Below are positions 35,504-46,487 of a stretch of 64,000 nt of DNA, piece by piece (the first letter of the stretch is position 1; every line of letters begins with the position of its first letter). This DNA is from Rhynchospora pubera (lineage: Eukaryota > Streptophyta > Magnoliopsida > Poales > Cyperaceae). The position numbers and the translations under genes were made by a program. Location: NCBI GenBank assembly GCA_028095005.1, contig CM051459.1, positions 115,665,431 to 115,729,430 of the forward strand, written 5' to 3'. The notes beneath the pieces were generated by a model. The model saw only the letters and a program-made list of their open reading frames with translations, did no database searches and was not told the origin of the DNA.

Positions 35504-38028
35504 ATGGAGAAGGAGAAAGAGAATGCTGGAAAGCCATTGGAGGAGAAGTGGCATTTTGGTCACAACAAGGCGGCGGCGGCCGCTGGTAGTCGGAGCATCC
35601 GTGGGACCCTCAGCAAGGTCATCGCCAGTGTGGAAGAAACTGGACCGAGGCCGTTGATCCAGCTCGGCCATGGCGATCCATCGCCGTTTCCAAGCTTCCG
35701 CACCACTCCAATTGCAGAGGATGCAATTGTAGAGGCCGTCAAATCAGCCCAGTACAACCACTACTCTCCTTCTTCCGGTCTCCTCCCTGCTCGGCGGTCA
35801 GTATTGTTTAAATTTGTCGTTTTTACATGAATTAGTATTCATTGATATTGATATATTGACCTCCAATTTATGAAAGTTTAGATATGTAGTTATTTGTTGA
35901 ATTATACAAGATGTGTATAAATTTAATATAATTCAGAAATCGTTGGGCATTAGTCAAGCGCCAGTAAAATTGAATCCCTTAATTATTCAAGCCGTTTGAT
36001 TCATGACTCATATGTCATATTGTCAAATTGCATCAAAATTAGATTAATTCTATCCAAACTATAAAGGAATATCTGCAATTTTTTTATGCTAAATATCTGC
36101 AATTTTTTTATTTTTTTTGTGAAATTTAATTGGGGCTTTATTTATTGAATGCAGGGCAGTTGCAGAGTACCTTTCAAAGGATATACCTTACAAGCTCTCT
36201 TCAGATGATATCTTCCTCACAGCAGGTTGTGCACAAGCAATAGATATTGTAATTGCAGCTCTGGCCCGACCAGATGCGAACATCTTGCTTCCCCGACCAG
36301 GTTTTCCCTTGTATGAGGCGCGCTGTACCTTCTACAACGTTGAAATGAGGCGCTTTGATCTTATTCCTGAGCAGGGATGGGAGCTTGATCTTGATCAAGT
36401 GGAGAAACTTACTGATGAGAATACCGTTGCCATTGTTCTTATTAATCCTAATAATCCTTCTGGTAGTGTTCTCAAGTATCAGCATATGGAGGAGGTTCAA
36501 ATTTTATTTTATTTTACTTTTGAATTAATTAGTGAATCTAATAATATGTGGAGTATTGTAGCATATATCAGATACTTAACTAGTGGCGGAGCCACATGGG
36601 TGCCAAAGGGGGCCATTGCACCCCCTGTGATTTGAGGGTTAAGTGTAATTTATATACATATTTTGATAAAAATGTGTAGGTATTAATCACTTTGCCCCCC
36701 CCCCCCCTAAAATTAAAAAATTGCAAATTAAACCCCCAAATAATTATTCCCGGCTCCGCCACTGTACTTAACTGTTTGTTTTAAATGTGAATAACTCATA
36801 ATATATCTGCATTTTCTTGTACTGATTTGCTATCCTTGAATTTGATTGTGATCACAGATAGCCAAAACTGCAAGGAAACTGGGTATAATGGTGATTTCTG
36901 ATGAAGCATATGGCCACTTGACCTTTGGGAGCAATCCTTTTATACCCATGGGGGTCTTTGGTGATGTTGTTCCCATTCTCACTTTGGGATCCATATCAAA
37001 AAGGTGGGTTGTGCCTGGTTGGCGGCTTGGATGGATCGCCATGACTGACCCAAAGGAATCTTGAGCGAAACAAAGGCGTGTCATTTTCTTTCGTGGTCAT
37101 TTTGATTCTTTTTATCTTTCCTATTTAGTGAATGCTTTTGCATTTTGGATCGTTAATTGCCTGCATCCCAATCTCTGAATCAATATTAAACTACTTGACT
37201 TTCTTCTTTCTTTAAGGTTATTGATTCCATCAGAAGCATTCTTGACATCACAATAAATCCTGTGACTTTTATTCAGGTCTTCTAAAAACTTCTACATGTT
37301 ACAAGTATTTGCAACTGAAGATCATGGATATTTTTAGATTTAATTTAATTCTCTTGAATTACATGCTCGTTTCATTTATAGGGAGCAATACCACAAATTA
37401 TTGAGAAAACAAAGGATGATTTTTTTAACAATATTATTCATGTGTTGAGAGGTGCGGCAGAGTTATGCTACAACAAGATAAAGGATATCAAGTGTATCAC
37501 TTGCCCTCACAAGCCAGAGGGTTCTATGTTTGTCATGGTAAGAGGAACCGGGAATAATGAAAATTGGAAATGATGACTTTATTGAATTATGCTGAAAAAG
37601 TTCATCATTCATTTTTGTAGGTAAAGCTGAATTTGTCATATCTGGTGGATATCAGTGATGATGTGGATTTCTGTATCAAATTGGCAAAAGAAGACTCTGT
37701 TATAATATGCCCAGGTAACTCGCATCACATCAATTTGGTTTGAGTGCATTTTGAAATAAATTTATGATTTGTTTAAATTTGAATTGAACTAAGCATTCTG
37801 CACAAAATTGAATTTATATCAAAGACCTGTTGTTAGATTCTTTTTGATGTGTAAAAAGTGTCGTGCAGCATTTTTACAGTAAGTAATTGAATTATGGAAT
37901 TTTATCTTGCAGGCAGTGTGCTAGAGATGAAAAACTGGTTGCGCATCACATTTGCGATTGAGCCGGCTTCTCTCGAGGTTGGACTAGAAAGGCTCAAATC
38001 GTTCTGTGAGAGGCATGGAAAGAATTGA
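35504..38028 (+). pseudogene. TAT: Tyrosine/nicotianamine aminotransferase family, copy C (frameshifted)
   Basis: Seven exons as in A and B: 35504-35796, 36155-36494, 36858-37075, 37217-37276, 37382-37537, 37621-37714, 37913-38028. Exon 3 is 218 nt instead of 219. One C is missing in the codons for the conserved T-D-P-K stretch (about 37050), shifting the frame to a TGA at 37062-37064, so translation would stop after about 279 residues, past predicted Lys259 but without exons 4-7. The intron 3 donor is GC (37076), not GT. The TATA motif of A and B is changed to CACAGAA near 35390. SDEVYDH has become SDEAYGH. All other exons remain open with correct lengths, so inactivation is recent, or the deletion is an assembly error. 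Confidence 0.85.
36581..36764. mobile_element. hAT MITE in intron 2 of copy C
   Basis: 184 bp with inverted ends TAGTGGCGGAGCC / GGCTCCGCCACTG and a perfect 8-bp TSD TACTTAAC at 36573-36580 and 36765-36772. It contains a C12-type homopolymer near 36697. It is absent from intron 2 of A and B. Confidence 0.9.
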
Positions 38029-38405
38029 GCAAAGAAGCCCAATTATGATTGGATTGACTTGGTAGTGATGAACAAATAGTTCATCATTTCTTATAGTTGT
38101 CATCCATTGCACCATTGAGTATGATTGTTGCAGTCTAATATGTTACGAGTCAATCAAAACAGTGATCAGCTACCCAGTTGATTTATGTCACGTATTAGGC
38201 TATTTGTGTTGTAATTTCTATTGAAGCAAAGTAAGTCCTACTTCGTGTATGAATAATTCGTACTTTGTCGAAATTCTATGGATGTTAATTGTACAAACTG
38301 AGGGATTTGTACTGAAATTCGCAGCAGGTTCATCTTATTTTTTAGAAGACTAGGTAGCAGCTACCTAGTTGGTACTAAATCAAAAGAAAACTAGCAAATA
38401 CACAG

Positions 38406-41400
38406 TTAAAAGGATCTAAAGCAAATTCTAACACAGCTCAAAATCTCATGAAGGATAGTCTTTGTGGAGTGTCTTTCGCCTCGGAAAGTTCTTGCGTTTC
38501 GTTCTTTCCAGAGCCACCAGGCGGCAGAAGTAACGTAGACAATGGCCCTATTACGTCCTCCGCTGGCAGCATTGATTGTATGAACAAAGGTATCATAGCA
38601 ATCGTCTTGAAGAAGGGGTAGCGGTAGAGACCTAAGTCTGTGCAGGTGTTGCCAAATGTCCTTTGCAAAGCTGCAAGTGAAGAAAAGATGCATTGGTGTT
38701 TCGACAACCTGTGAATTGCACAACGAGCAGCCAAAAGTAGTAATACAATTCCATCTGAGCAAGCGATCTTGTGTGAGCAACCGATTGCGAAACCAAAGAA
38801 AAGTGAACAGTTGGATAGTTGGAGTGGTCTTAAAGCTCCAAACCGAGAGGAAATTACTCTTGACTCTACCAGCTGTTATCATCATGTTGTAAGCCGAACT
38901 AGTAGAAAAAATGCCTGATGGTTCCCATCTCCAACGCAAGACATCAGGAGAAGATGACAAAGTGAGGTTCTGGAGTGAGAGAAGCAAGGTACAATGGAGT
39001 AGTGTGTGAGGTTGAGGCAACAGTGAAGGCAAATTGTGAAAAGCTTGCACTAGGGACATATTGCAAAACCCTGGAAGGTTATCTTTTTCATGATTGAACA
39101 AGGAGCAGAGCGTCCCAATGCCCCAGTTATCGAACCAAAGAAGAGGGCGAGTAGCATTGCCCACTTGCCAGTTTGTAGACATCTGAAACAGGTATCGTAC
39201 AGAGAGCATGAAACGCCAAAAGAAAGAGCCTTGCGTGACCCATCTAAGCGGTGGTATTGAGACATCTCTTCTAGAGAAAAGTAAAGTTGCAGTTGACTTC
39301 CAAATTGACGCTTCCTCGGAATAGAGGCGCCACCACCACCTCAAAAGCATAGCTAAGTTTTTTAATTTCAAATCAGGAAGGCCCCAACCCCCATAATCTT
39401 TTGGAGAGCACAGAAGTCTCCAACTTATGAGCGCAACCCCTCTTTTGTTGTCATCTCCAGAAGACCAAATAAAAGACCGCATGATTTTTTCTATGGATTT
39501 GATGAGCCAAGCGGGAAGTTTAAAGCAGGACATGAAATAGATAGGAATAGCAGAGATCACAGATTTACACAGCTGAAGGCGTCCTGCTCGTGAGAGTAGT
39601 CTTCCTTTCCAACCATCTAATCTTTTTCTGATCTTGTCGAGCAAAGGCATGAAACAAGTTTTCGTAGGGCTGCGTGCAGAGAGGGGCATTCCAAGGTAAG
39701 TAATGGGCAGAAAGGTGGGTGCGAACCCAAGAGTGCTTTGCACCAGGTTAACAATGTCGGGTGGTAGATTTAGGGGAATGAAGGCGCTTTTGTCGTGATT
39801 AATGGTAAGGCCAGAAACGGCGGAGAACAGATTGAGCACTACAGCCAACGTGCGTAAAGAAGCTCCCTTAACAGAAGCAAAAATCAAAGTATCGTCCGCA
39901 TATTGGAAAAATTGAAAGGGAAACAAAAGTTTTGATGACAAGGAAACGTCGAAAGAAGTGGCAGCAGCTTGTAACATTTTCGCTAGGACATCCACAACCA
40001 AAATGAACAAATACGGTGATAAAGGGTCGCCTTGGCGCAATCCCCGTTTGTGCTTAAAAGCCGTGCCAAGGACTCCATCGATGAGAATAGCAGAGGAGGC
40101 AGTGGTGACAACAGATTCGATCCATGTAATGAAATTTGAAGGAAAACCTCTGTCAGAGAGAAGGGAGAAAAGGAAGGTCCAATTAACCGTGTCGAAAGCT
40201 TTTGAAAAGTCTAGTTTCAACATGATGGCTGGCTCTCCAGAGGAACTGATATGATGGAGCATTTCTCTTGCCGAAATAAAATTTTCTGCAATGAATCTAT
40301 TTCTGATGAAGCCGGTTTGGTTTATAGATATCAAAGTGTGAATGACTTGCTGGAGGCGTAAGGAGAGAGTTTTAGAGATTAGTTTAGGAACATAAGAAAT
40401 CAAGCTGATCGGACGGTAGTCTGAGACATTTAAGGAGACTTCTTTTTTTGGAAGAAGGATAATGTTTGCTTTATTGAAATCAGAAAGATCTAAAGTGCCA
40501 TCATACAAATCCGAAAAAATCTGCATCAAGTTACTTGAGATGGAATTCCATTTGAGCTTGGCAAACTCATTTGGTAAACCATCGGGCCCACTGGCCTTAC
40601 CATTTGAGAGAGACATCACAGCTTTTTTAATCTCAAGGAATGAAAAAGGCTGTTGTAAGAAAAACAAGTCAGTATTTAAAGAATAAAGGGAGCTTGGCCG
40701 AAAGGACAAAGTGGGGGTGGAGGTGCCCAAAAGAGATTTGTAGAAATCAGTAAAAGAGGAGAGAATAGCCTTAGGATTGCAAGCAACGCCACCTTCTACT
40801 TGAATTTGCGTAATCTTTTTCTTTGCTGCACGAGCTGAAGCTGACGCATGAAAAAAAGCTGTGTTGCGATCCCCAAGTTTAACCCAATTATTACTCGAGC
40901 GTTGTTGCCATTTGATTTCAGCGATTCGCGACAATTCATAAGCATGCTCACGTAATTGAACTCTTATACAGAACTCAAAGGGCGAGAGAGGTCGTGTTTC
41001 TTCAATTTTGTCAAAGAGAGAAATGAAGAACTTAGAGTTGATCAAGTGAGAATTTAAACCGAAAAAAGACTTTTGATGCCAAGTTCTAGAATGTTTGTGC
41101 AGTTCATGAAGATTAGAGAAGAACTTATTTATGGGTGTTGACGAAGACAAGGGTTGAGCCCAAATGTGGTCAGCTAAGTTATTGAAAAACTCATAATGAA
41201 ACCAGAACTTCTCTAATCTTGGGGCTGACGGCTGGGTTTGAGATTGACGACAATGTAGCAGGATAGGGCAATGATCAGAGACGACCATAGTTAGAGGTTC
41301 GAGAGTTATGAGAGGGAAATGTTGAATCCAGTGAGTCGTTAAGAAAACACGATCTAATCTAGAAAGAGTGGAAGAAGGCTGTTTGCTTGTCCAAGTGAAA

Positions 41401-41969
41401 AGCTTATTTTTTAAGGGTACGTCAACCAATTGCAAATCATTAACTAGATCATTGAAAATTTGCATGATCGAGAAATCAGTGGCCAGGTTAGATCTATCGT
41501 TCATCCAACGAACCGCATTAAAGTCACCTAAAATCACAGAGGGGCACGCAACAAGAGAGGCATTATAACGTAATTGCTGGAAGAAAAGTCTTCGAAGATT
41601 GTCTCGGTGAGGACCATACACATTGGTAACAAGAAAAGTTGTGTCAGTCCTTGTATCAAGGAGGAGAGCCGAACAAGAGTTAACGGTAACCCAAGATGAT
41701 ATCAAATTGAAATATCTTTTCCAAACAATACAACATCCTCCCCTGGAACCTACAACATCCAGTGTAACCATCGGAAAAGCAAAATAAGAAGGCGAAAACA
41801 GTACAGCATTAGACAAATTAATACAACCAAGCTTAGTTTCTTGGAGACAAAAAATATCACAACGCGAGGATCGAATAGTTTCTCTAACAACTAAACATTT
41901 AGCAGGGTCACCTAATCCTCTCGCGTTCCAACTAAGGATTTTTAATTTTTTAAAACCGTGCAAATCCAT
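38406..41969 (-). CDS. LINE ORF2: endonuclease-reverse transcriptase
   Basis: Open for 1,187 residues with no internal stop. The N-terminal APE-type endonuclease starts ILSWNARGLGDPAK and has the LQETKL metal-site motif and GDFNAVRW; SDHCPIL lies near residue 230. The reverse transcriptase follows, with GPDGLPNEF, KLDFSKAFDTV, GLRQGDPLSPYLF and the catalytic YADD at residues 690-693, then 'ITYLGMPLSAR' and GWKGRLLSRAGR. The C-terminal zf-RVT zinc domain includes 'FGCSLCNSQVVETPMHLFF' with Cys-Cys-His-Cys spacing. The protein would nick DNA and prime reverse transcription at the target. Because it is intact, it could act in trans even though ORF1 is broken. Confidence 0.93.
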   Translation of the reverse strand: MDLHGFKKLKILSWNARGLGDPAKCLVVRETIRSSRCDIFCLQETKLGCINLSNAVLFSPSYFAFPMVTLDVVGSRGGCCIVWKRYFNLISSWVTVNSCSALLLDTRTDTTFLVTNVYGPHRDNLRRLFFQQLRYNASLVACPSVILGDFNAVRWMNDRSNLATDFSIMQIFNDLVNDLQLVDVPLKNKLFTWTSKQPSSTLSRLDRVFLTTHWIQHFPLITLEPLTMVVSDHCPILLHCRQSQTQPSAPRLEKFWFHYEFFNNLADHIWAQPLSSSTPINKFFSNLHELHKHSRTWHQKSFFGLNSHLINSKFFISLFDKIEETRPLSPFEFCIRVQLREHAYELSRIAEIKWQQRSSNNWVKLGDRNTAFFHASASARAAKKKITQIQVEGGVACNPKAILSSFTDFYKSLLGTSTPTLSFRPSSLYSLNTDLFFLQQPFSFLEIKKAVMSLSNGKASGPDGLPNEFAKLKWNSISSNLMQIFSDLYDGTLDLSDFNKANIILLPKKEVSLNVSDYRPISLISYVPKLISKTLSLRLQQVIHTLISINQTGFIRNRFIAENFISAREMLHHISSSGEPAIMLKLDFSKAFDTVNWTFLFSLLSDRGFPSNFITWIESVVTTASSAILIDGVLGTAFKHKRGLRQGDPLSPYLFILVVDVLAKMLQAAATSFDVSLSSKLLFPFQFFQYADDTLIFASVKGASLRTLAVVLNLFSAVSGLTINHDKSAFIPLNLPPDIVNLVQSTLGFAPTFLPITYLGMPLSARSPTKTCFMPLLDKIRKRLDGWKGRLLSRAGRLQLCKSVISAIPIYFMSCFKLPAWLIKSIEKIMRSFIWSSGDDNKRGVALISWRLLCSPKDYGGWGLPDLKLKNLAMLLRWWWRLYSEEASIWKSTATLLFSRRDVSIPPLRWVTQGSFFWRFMLSVRYLFQMSTNWQVGNATRPLLWFDNWGIGTLCSLFNHEKDNLPGFCNMSLVQAFHNLPSLLPQPHTLLHCTLLLSLQNLTLSSSPDVLRWRWEPSGIFSTSSAYNMMITAGRVKSNFLSVWSFKTTPTIQLFTFLWFRNRLLTQDRLLRWNCITTFGCSLCNSQVVETPMHLFFTCSFAKDIWQHLHRLRSLPLPLLQDDCYDTFVHTINAASGGRNRAIVYVTSAAWWLWKERNARTFRGERHSTKTILHEILSCVRICFRSF

Positions 41970-42023
41970 AAAAACTAAGTTAAACCTCTAACAAGAAGAG
42001 AGAAAAAGTAGGCAGTGAACAAC

Positions 42024-44638
42024 TCAGTTTGAGGCAGAGGCCAACTCGTCTGAGGTGGCTGGATCAAAGATGAGGCCATAGTCACCGACTCTTCCTGCAT
42101 AGGGGTCTGCCTGCTTCGGGACGAGACGGTTCATGGATGAGCTGGTTGAACCGTGAAATTTCTGGGCTGAACCATTTGTTCCACAAAAGGCCTTGGAAGA
42201 GGTCTTAGCAGCTCTTTTGGGCCTTTGGATGCGAAGAGAATCACCCGAATCTTGAGTCACAATTCTTGATTTTTTGTTGTACACATTTTCCTGGCCCAAG
42301 ACAGAATGCAAGATATTTTGAGGAATGTTAAAAGCAGGGATACCCACTAATTTAGCTAAATCCAGACTTTCTGCATAAACTAGTGGGACATCATAAAAGT
42401 CAGAGGGGTCTGCTGAAGCAATCGCTGCACAGTTAGAGTTTTTCAAGGAGACAGTAATCTTTTGCTTGTTTTTTTCTTTGTGCGAGAATTGAGGTGAAGC
42501 AGAGGTCAAAGGCACAATTTGCAAGTTATTACTTGAGGAGGGAAGGTCAGTAGAGAGAGAGACAGCATGTGAAGGTGGGTTTGAGTTAAAAAGGAAAACA
42601 TTTGTCTCATCTTGAGTGCATTGGTCAAAAGCGTTCAAGTTGCATGTAGGGACGGTTGTTTGGATAGGTAAAGGGGCAGATATATTTTGCTCCTCAATAA
42701 CCTCAATTTCCAAACCAGTACTAGGTAAAGGGCCATGTTCCAAAAGTGCAGTTATGGACCCTCTTTCTAAATTGGTGCAAGCTAGTAAGTCTGGTAAAAT
42801 TTCAGGGAAAAGCAACTCTGGGGCAATGTCTTTTTCAGAACTAGACAAACTTGATCGTAAAGGAGAGAAAACTGTTACCTGGACTGAGTCACGTGGGCGT
42901 TTCTCACAGTGACGGTAACGGACGTTATCACTGTGATGGTGGTCGTACTCCCCTTGACCCGCCCTCTGTTGGTCATTGTTCCGGCGAACTGCTCCCATGT
43001 CTCCTGCCATTGCTGCCGCCATGTCAGGTGGTAAAAGAGAAGGATCGACTCCGCGAAGTATCTCTTTCAAAGCCGGCAACCTGATAGTCAGGTTCTCTCC
43101 ATCAATAAGCCACTTTGTCTCTGAGTTTAAGGAGGCAGTGGAGGAAGGGGACGGCGTTGGAGGGACGCGCCAGCGTTCCGATGGCCTGATCACCGAATTG
43201 GGAGCAGCGGGGAGGTCCGCAGTTGTGTAGATGGGGCGATGCACCCATTTCCTTGGTATAACCCTTACCATTGCCTCCAAACCACCAGCAAACAACTTAA
43301 TTCTCTGAGGCACCTTTCTAAGATCAGTGGTTGCAACAGCTACCCCCCAGACATCGAGGTTCTAAAAACTATCTGATTGAACAGTGCCGAGGTAAAGACC
43401 AAAAGAGCTAACGGCTCTAATAATGTTAGACTCATGCCAAAGCTCAGGCGGGACGCCTATTAGGTCTAGCCAGACGGTAAAGGATGGAATGACGACTTGT
43501 TTGTCAAGGAGGGGGGACCAAAGCTGAACATCAAATCCTAACTCCCAAAAATTATCACTGAAAGCCATGCAGATGTTGATGTTGCTTACAGTCGGAGGAG
43601 GCATCACTAAGTATTTACCCCCGGCAACTCAGCAACAGAAATATCATCGGCAGCTACAAGTCCGGTTGCAGCGACTCTCTCAGCAACTTTATCCAAAGAA
43701 AAGGTAGTCTCGAAATCTGACGGAAGGCTGAAGATGATTGCCTTCGTCAGTCTGTCTAACTCGGCAAAGTAAGCATCGTCTCTTGGCAAAAAGCAAGAAA
43801 CTACATCAGGTCTGTCCTCATCTGGTGGCATAACAGGTTCGGAGTGTGGGTAAGGCCCTTCTAGCAAGTACTGAAAATCAGGCTCACTTCGTTTGGGCTT
43901 ACTGAGGTTGAGAGCAGGAGAGAGGTGGTTGAAAAGTGGTTGCTTTTGCTGACGGACACGGAAAGCCGGTGCCGGTTGTTGCGGTGCTTTGTGTTTGTTG
44001 GATGCATTCTGATTTAAGCACTTGTAAAAGGTATGTCCATTCTCTCCACACTTGGCACAGCGGGGGGGAATGGGACATTGCTTTTTGACATGACCTGTTT
44101 TGAAACAGCGAAAGCAACGGCCGTTCCATTCTGGGAAGCTTGGAGAAGCTGGGAAATGTAGCGGGGTCGGACTGTGGGGGGAGACAAAGGTGAAATGTGT
44201 TGTTGACGTGTTAGGAGCCGAGGGTTGAGGGTTCCTGGCAGCATTTGAAGGTTCAAGTCCCAATCTGGCAGAGACAGGAAGCATGGTTGCTGGGTCTGGT
44301 AGAGGCAGCAGTGGGTGGTTATGGCGATTGGTACTGGTATTTGCGTTGACGGCAGAAGGGGCAGAGAAACGGACAGGACCATGGACGGTTGCGGCAGAGG
44401 AGATGGGAGGAGGAGGGACAGAAGGAGCCGTGACTGGAAGGGGAGGAGAAGGGGAAACCGTGACAGGAGAGGGAGGAGAAGCAGTGACTTGCGCATAAGT
44501 GGGACGAGATGGATAGGGCTGACAAACCTTAGTCAGCTGTGGAGGAGGGGGGAGAGAGGGGCGTTGTGGTGCTTTCCTGCGGCGGTACTGTACCGTCTGC
44601 CAGCCCTCAGAATCCATCGCCTTTGTGGATGCTCGCAA
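42024..44638 (-). pseudogene. LINE ORF1 (RNA-binding protein), frame broken
   Basis: Starts at 44638 (MRASTKAMDSEGWQTVQYRR) with a Pro-rich segment and two CCHC zinc knuckles, CFRCFKTGHVKKQC and CAKCGENGHTFYKC, near residues 170-205. The frame ends at 43607 after AELPGVNT. The neighbouring frame continues MMPPPTVSNINICMAFSDNF, so a one-base indel lies in the C/G run at about 43618-43622. A TAG near 43362-43364 (QSDSF*NLDVWGV) breaks it again, and the final part (43313-42024) stays open. ORF1 normally coats LINE RNA. The two lesions suggest this copy cannot move by itself, unless the homopolymer indel is a sequencing error. Confidence 0.8.
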
Positions 44639-44767
44639 AGTGGTTGATGTCTCTGGGTGTAGAATAGCAGGTTCATCTTAGCATCTAGTTCTGGAGTAAA
44701 TTCAAAATTGTGAAATTGTAACGATCAAATTTAGTTAAAGCTTGCGGAAAGCCCGATGCTTTGTATT

Positions 44768-45084
44768 TAGGCCTGTCAACGGCTGAAAAAAACGCGTTAT
44801 GCCGTTTCGTTAAGGCCTAACGAAACGAATAACGGCAGCGAAATGAATTTCGTCTCAATAAACGAAACGGCAAACGGAACGAGAATAGTGACGTTTCGAA
44901 TCGTTTCATCTCATTTCAAACCGTTTCATGTGTAATATGTGAAGTGGAACGAATAACGGAATGGATTTCTGTGCCGTTTCATAAACGAAACGGTTTAACG
45001 AAATGAATGTTGAAACCGTTTCTTTAACGGAACGGCAAACGAAATGGGCTCTGCCGTGCTTTTGGGCCACGTTTGACAGGCCTA
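44768..45084. mobile_element. hAT MITE, 317 bp (copy 1)
   Basis: Inverted ends TAGGCCTGTCAA / TTTGACAGGCCTA and a perfect 8-bp TSD TTTGTATT at 44760-44767 and 45085-45092. The inside is packed with AACGAAACGG / CCGTTTCGTT motifs. Confidence 0.88.
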
Positions 45085-45128
45085 TTTGTATTTATTCATT
45101 ATTTTTCTATGATAGATTTCTTTGTAGC

Positions 45129-45445
45129 TAGAATGTCAAACGGTTCCAAATGGAACGGAACAAGCATGTTTCGTTTAACGTTTTGTTTCAGTAACTAAAC
45201 GAAATTGTTCTTCCGTTTCTGTTTTGTTTCGGTAAACGAAACGTTTTCGCTCCATTTAACGTTTTGTTCTTCATTTTCCATTGATTTCATCCCATTTCCG
45301 TGTTATGTTTTAATAACGTTTATGAATTTCGATTTTGTTTAACGTTCCATTTTAAAAAATGAAACTATTTTTTTTTTTTGTTTAACGTTCTGTTTGAATG
45401 AAACAGAAATGAAAATGTCGAAACGTTGGACTATTGACAAGCCTA
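45129..45445. mobile_element. hAT MITE, 317 bp (copy 2, degenerate)
   Basis: Ends TAGAATGTCAAACGG / CTATTGACAAGCCTA, flanked by TTTGTAGC (45121-45128) and TTTGCAGC (45446-45453), an 8-bp TSD with one change. Length and AACGAAAC/GTTTCGTT content match copy 1. Confidence 0.75.
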
Positions 45446-45539
45446 TTTGCAGCTTTATCTCCGTAAGATAGTAAACTATGCCATTTGAACCCTTTTTAAA
45501 ATTCTTATTTTCCCTTCTTTTGGACAAGACACTGGTGAA

Positions 45540-46244
45540 TAGGGGTGAAAACGGAGCAGATAATCCCCGCTCCGAACCGTATCCATATCCGCAAAATAGC
45601 GGATTCGGATAATACTATCTGTATCCGAACGGATACGGATGCAGATTCGAATTTTTTCAAACGGATATGGATACGGATATGGGAAATAATATTAGTGCAG
45701 ATATGGATGTGGATACGGATATTTGTATCCATATTTTTATACAAAACGGATATCCGTTTTGTATATGGTAATGATGCACTTTTTTTTAAAATAACATCGC
45801 AATTGACATACAAGTATAACTATTTCAATTATATATATAGCATCATAAGTGACGATTATTTTTTTACTATAAGATGATACCAATTTTTGTATAAACTTGA
45901 TTAAAGTTTGTTTTTTTATGACGTCTCAATATGTGTGAATAAGTTTTTTTTTGTCGTTGTCTTTCTATATTTTTTTTTGAGTTAATTCTATAGTAGTCAT
46001 AAAAAAAATAAACATTACACTCTTTCGTTTGAATATTGTCTTTTGTTTAATAAAATAAATTGAGCAAAATATTAACCGTATCCAACAAAATATATCCGTA
46101 TTCGTATCCATATCCGACAATATCTGAACTATATTCTTATCCGTATAACATCCGCGTTGTATCCGTATCCGAATCGGAAAAAAATATGTATATGGATTTA
46201 GTATGACCACTATCCGCTCTGTATCCGCCCCGTTTTCACCCCTA
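45540..46244. mobile_element. hAT-type element with TAGGGGTGAAAACGG ends
   Basis: 705 bp with inverted ends TAGGGGTGAAAACGG / CCGTTTTCACCCCTA and a perfect 8-bp TSD CTGGTGAA at 45532-45539 and 46245-46252. Both subterminal regions carry clustered GGATA(C/T)GGAT / ATCC(G/A)TATCC repeats. Confidence 0.9.
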
Positions 46245-46487
46245 CTGGTGAATTGGTGATATCTAGATAAAGCAGGTCGAGTTCATTACAAGGCCCAAAA
46301 CATAAGATTTCAAATCCAGCAAACGGCCCAAAGAAGGGCCTATTTATAACGGTACCAAACATGCTACTTGACACGTTCCATTCTGGTCCCACCGAAGCAT
46401 CCTTCCCTTGGCCCACACTCAAATTCAAAACTCCTCGTTAATTACGGACCTACCCACTCACATAATTATTTCTCTAACCCCTATTCC

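Larger units (their letters stand above)
38338..44665 (-). mobile_element. Near full-length L1-type LINE retrotransposon
   Basis: A 6,328-bp element in the 3' flank of copy C, flanked by the 15-bp TSD AGCAGGTTCATCTTA at 38323-38337 and 44666-44680. On the minus strand it ends in a short A6 tail next to the TSD. It has a 5' leader, an ORF1 region with zinc knuckles and an ORF2 with endonuclease, reverse transcriptase and zf-RVT. The flank of copy A (about 22420-22460, GCAGCACCTGCATTACTTCTGGAGTAAATTC) is the unoccupied paralogous site. Confidence 0.93.

Noticed and set aside
43899..44647. Several overlapping frames of 70-160 residues on both strands
   Set aside because: Shadows of the Pro-rich LINE ORF1; low-complexity composition explains them.
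45505..45877. Opposite-strand frames of 102 and 110 residues
   Set aside because: They arise from the repeated GGATAC-type motifs of the hAT element at 45540-46244.
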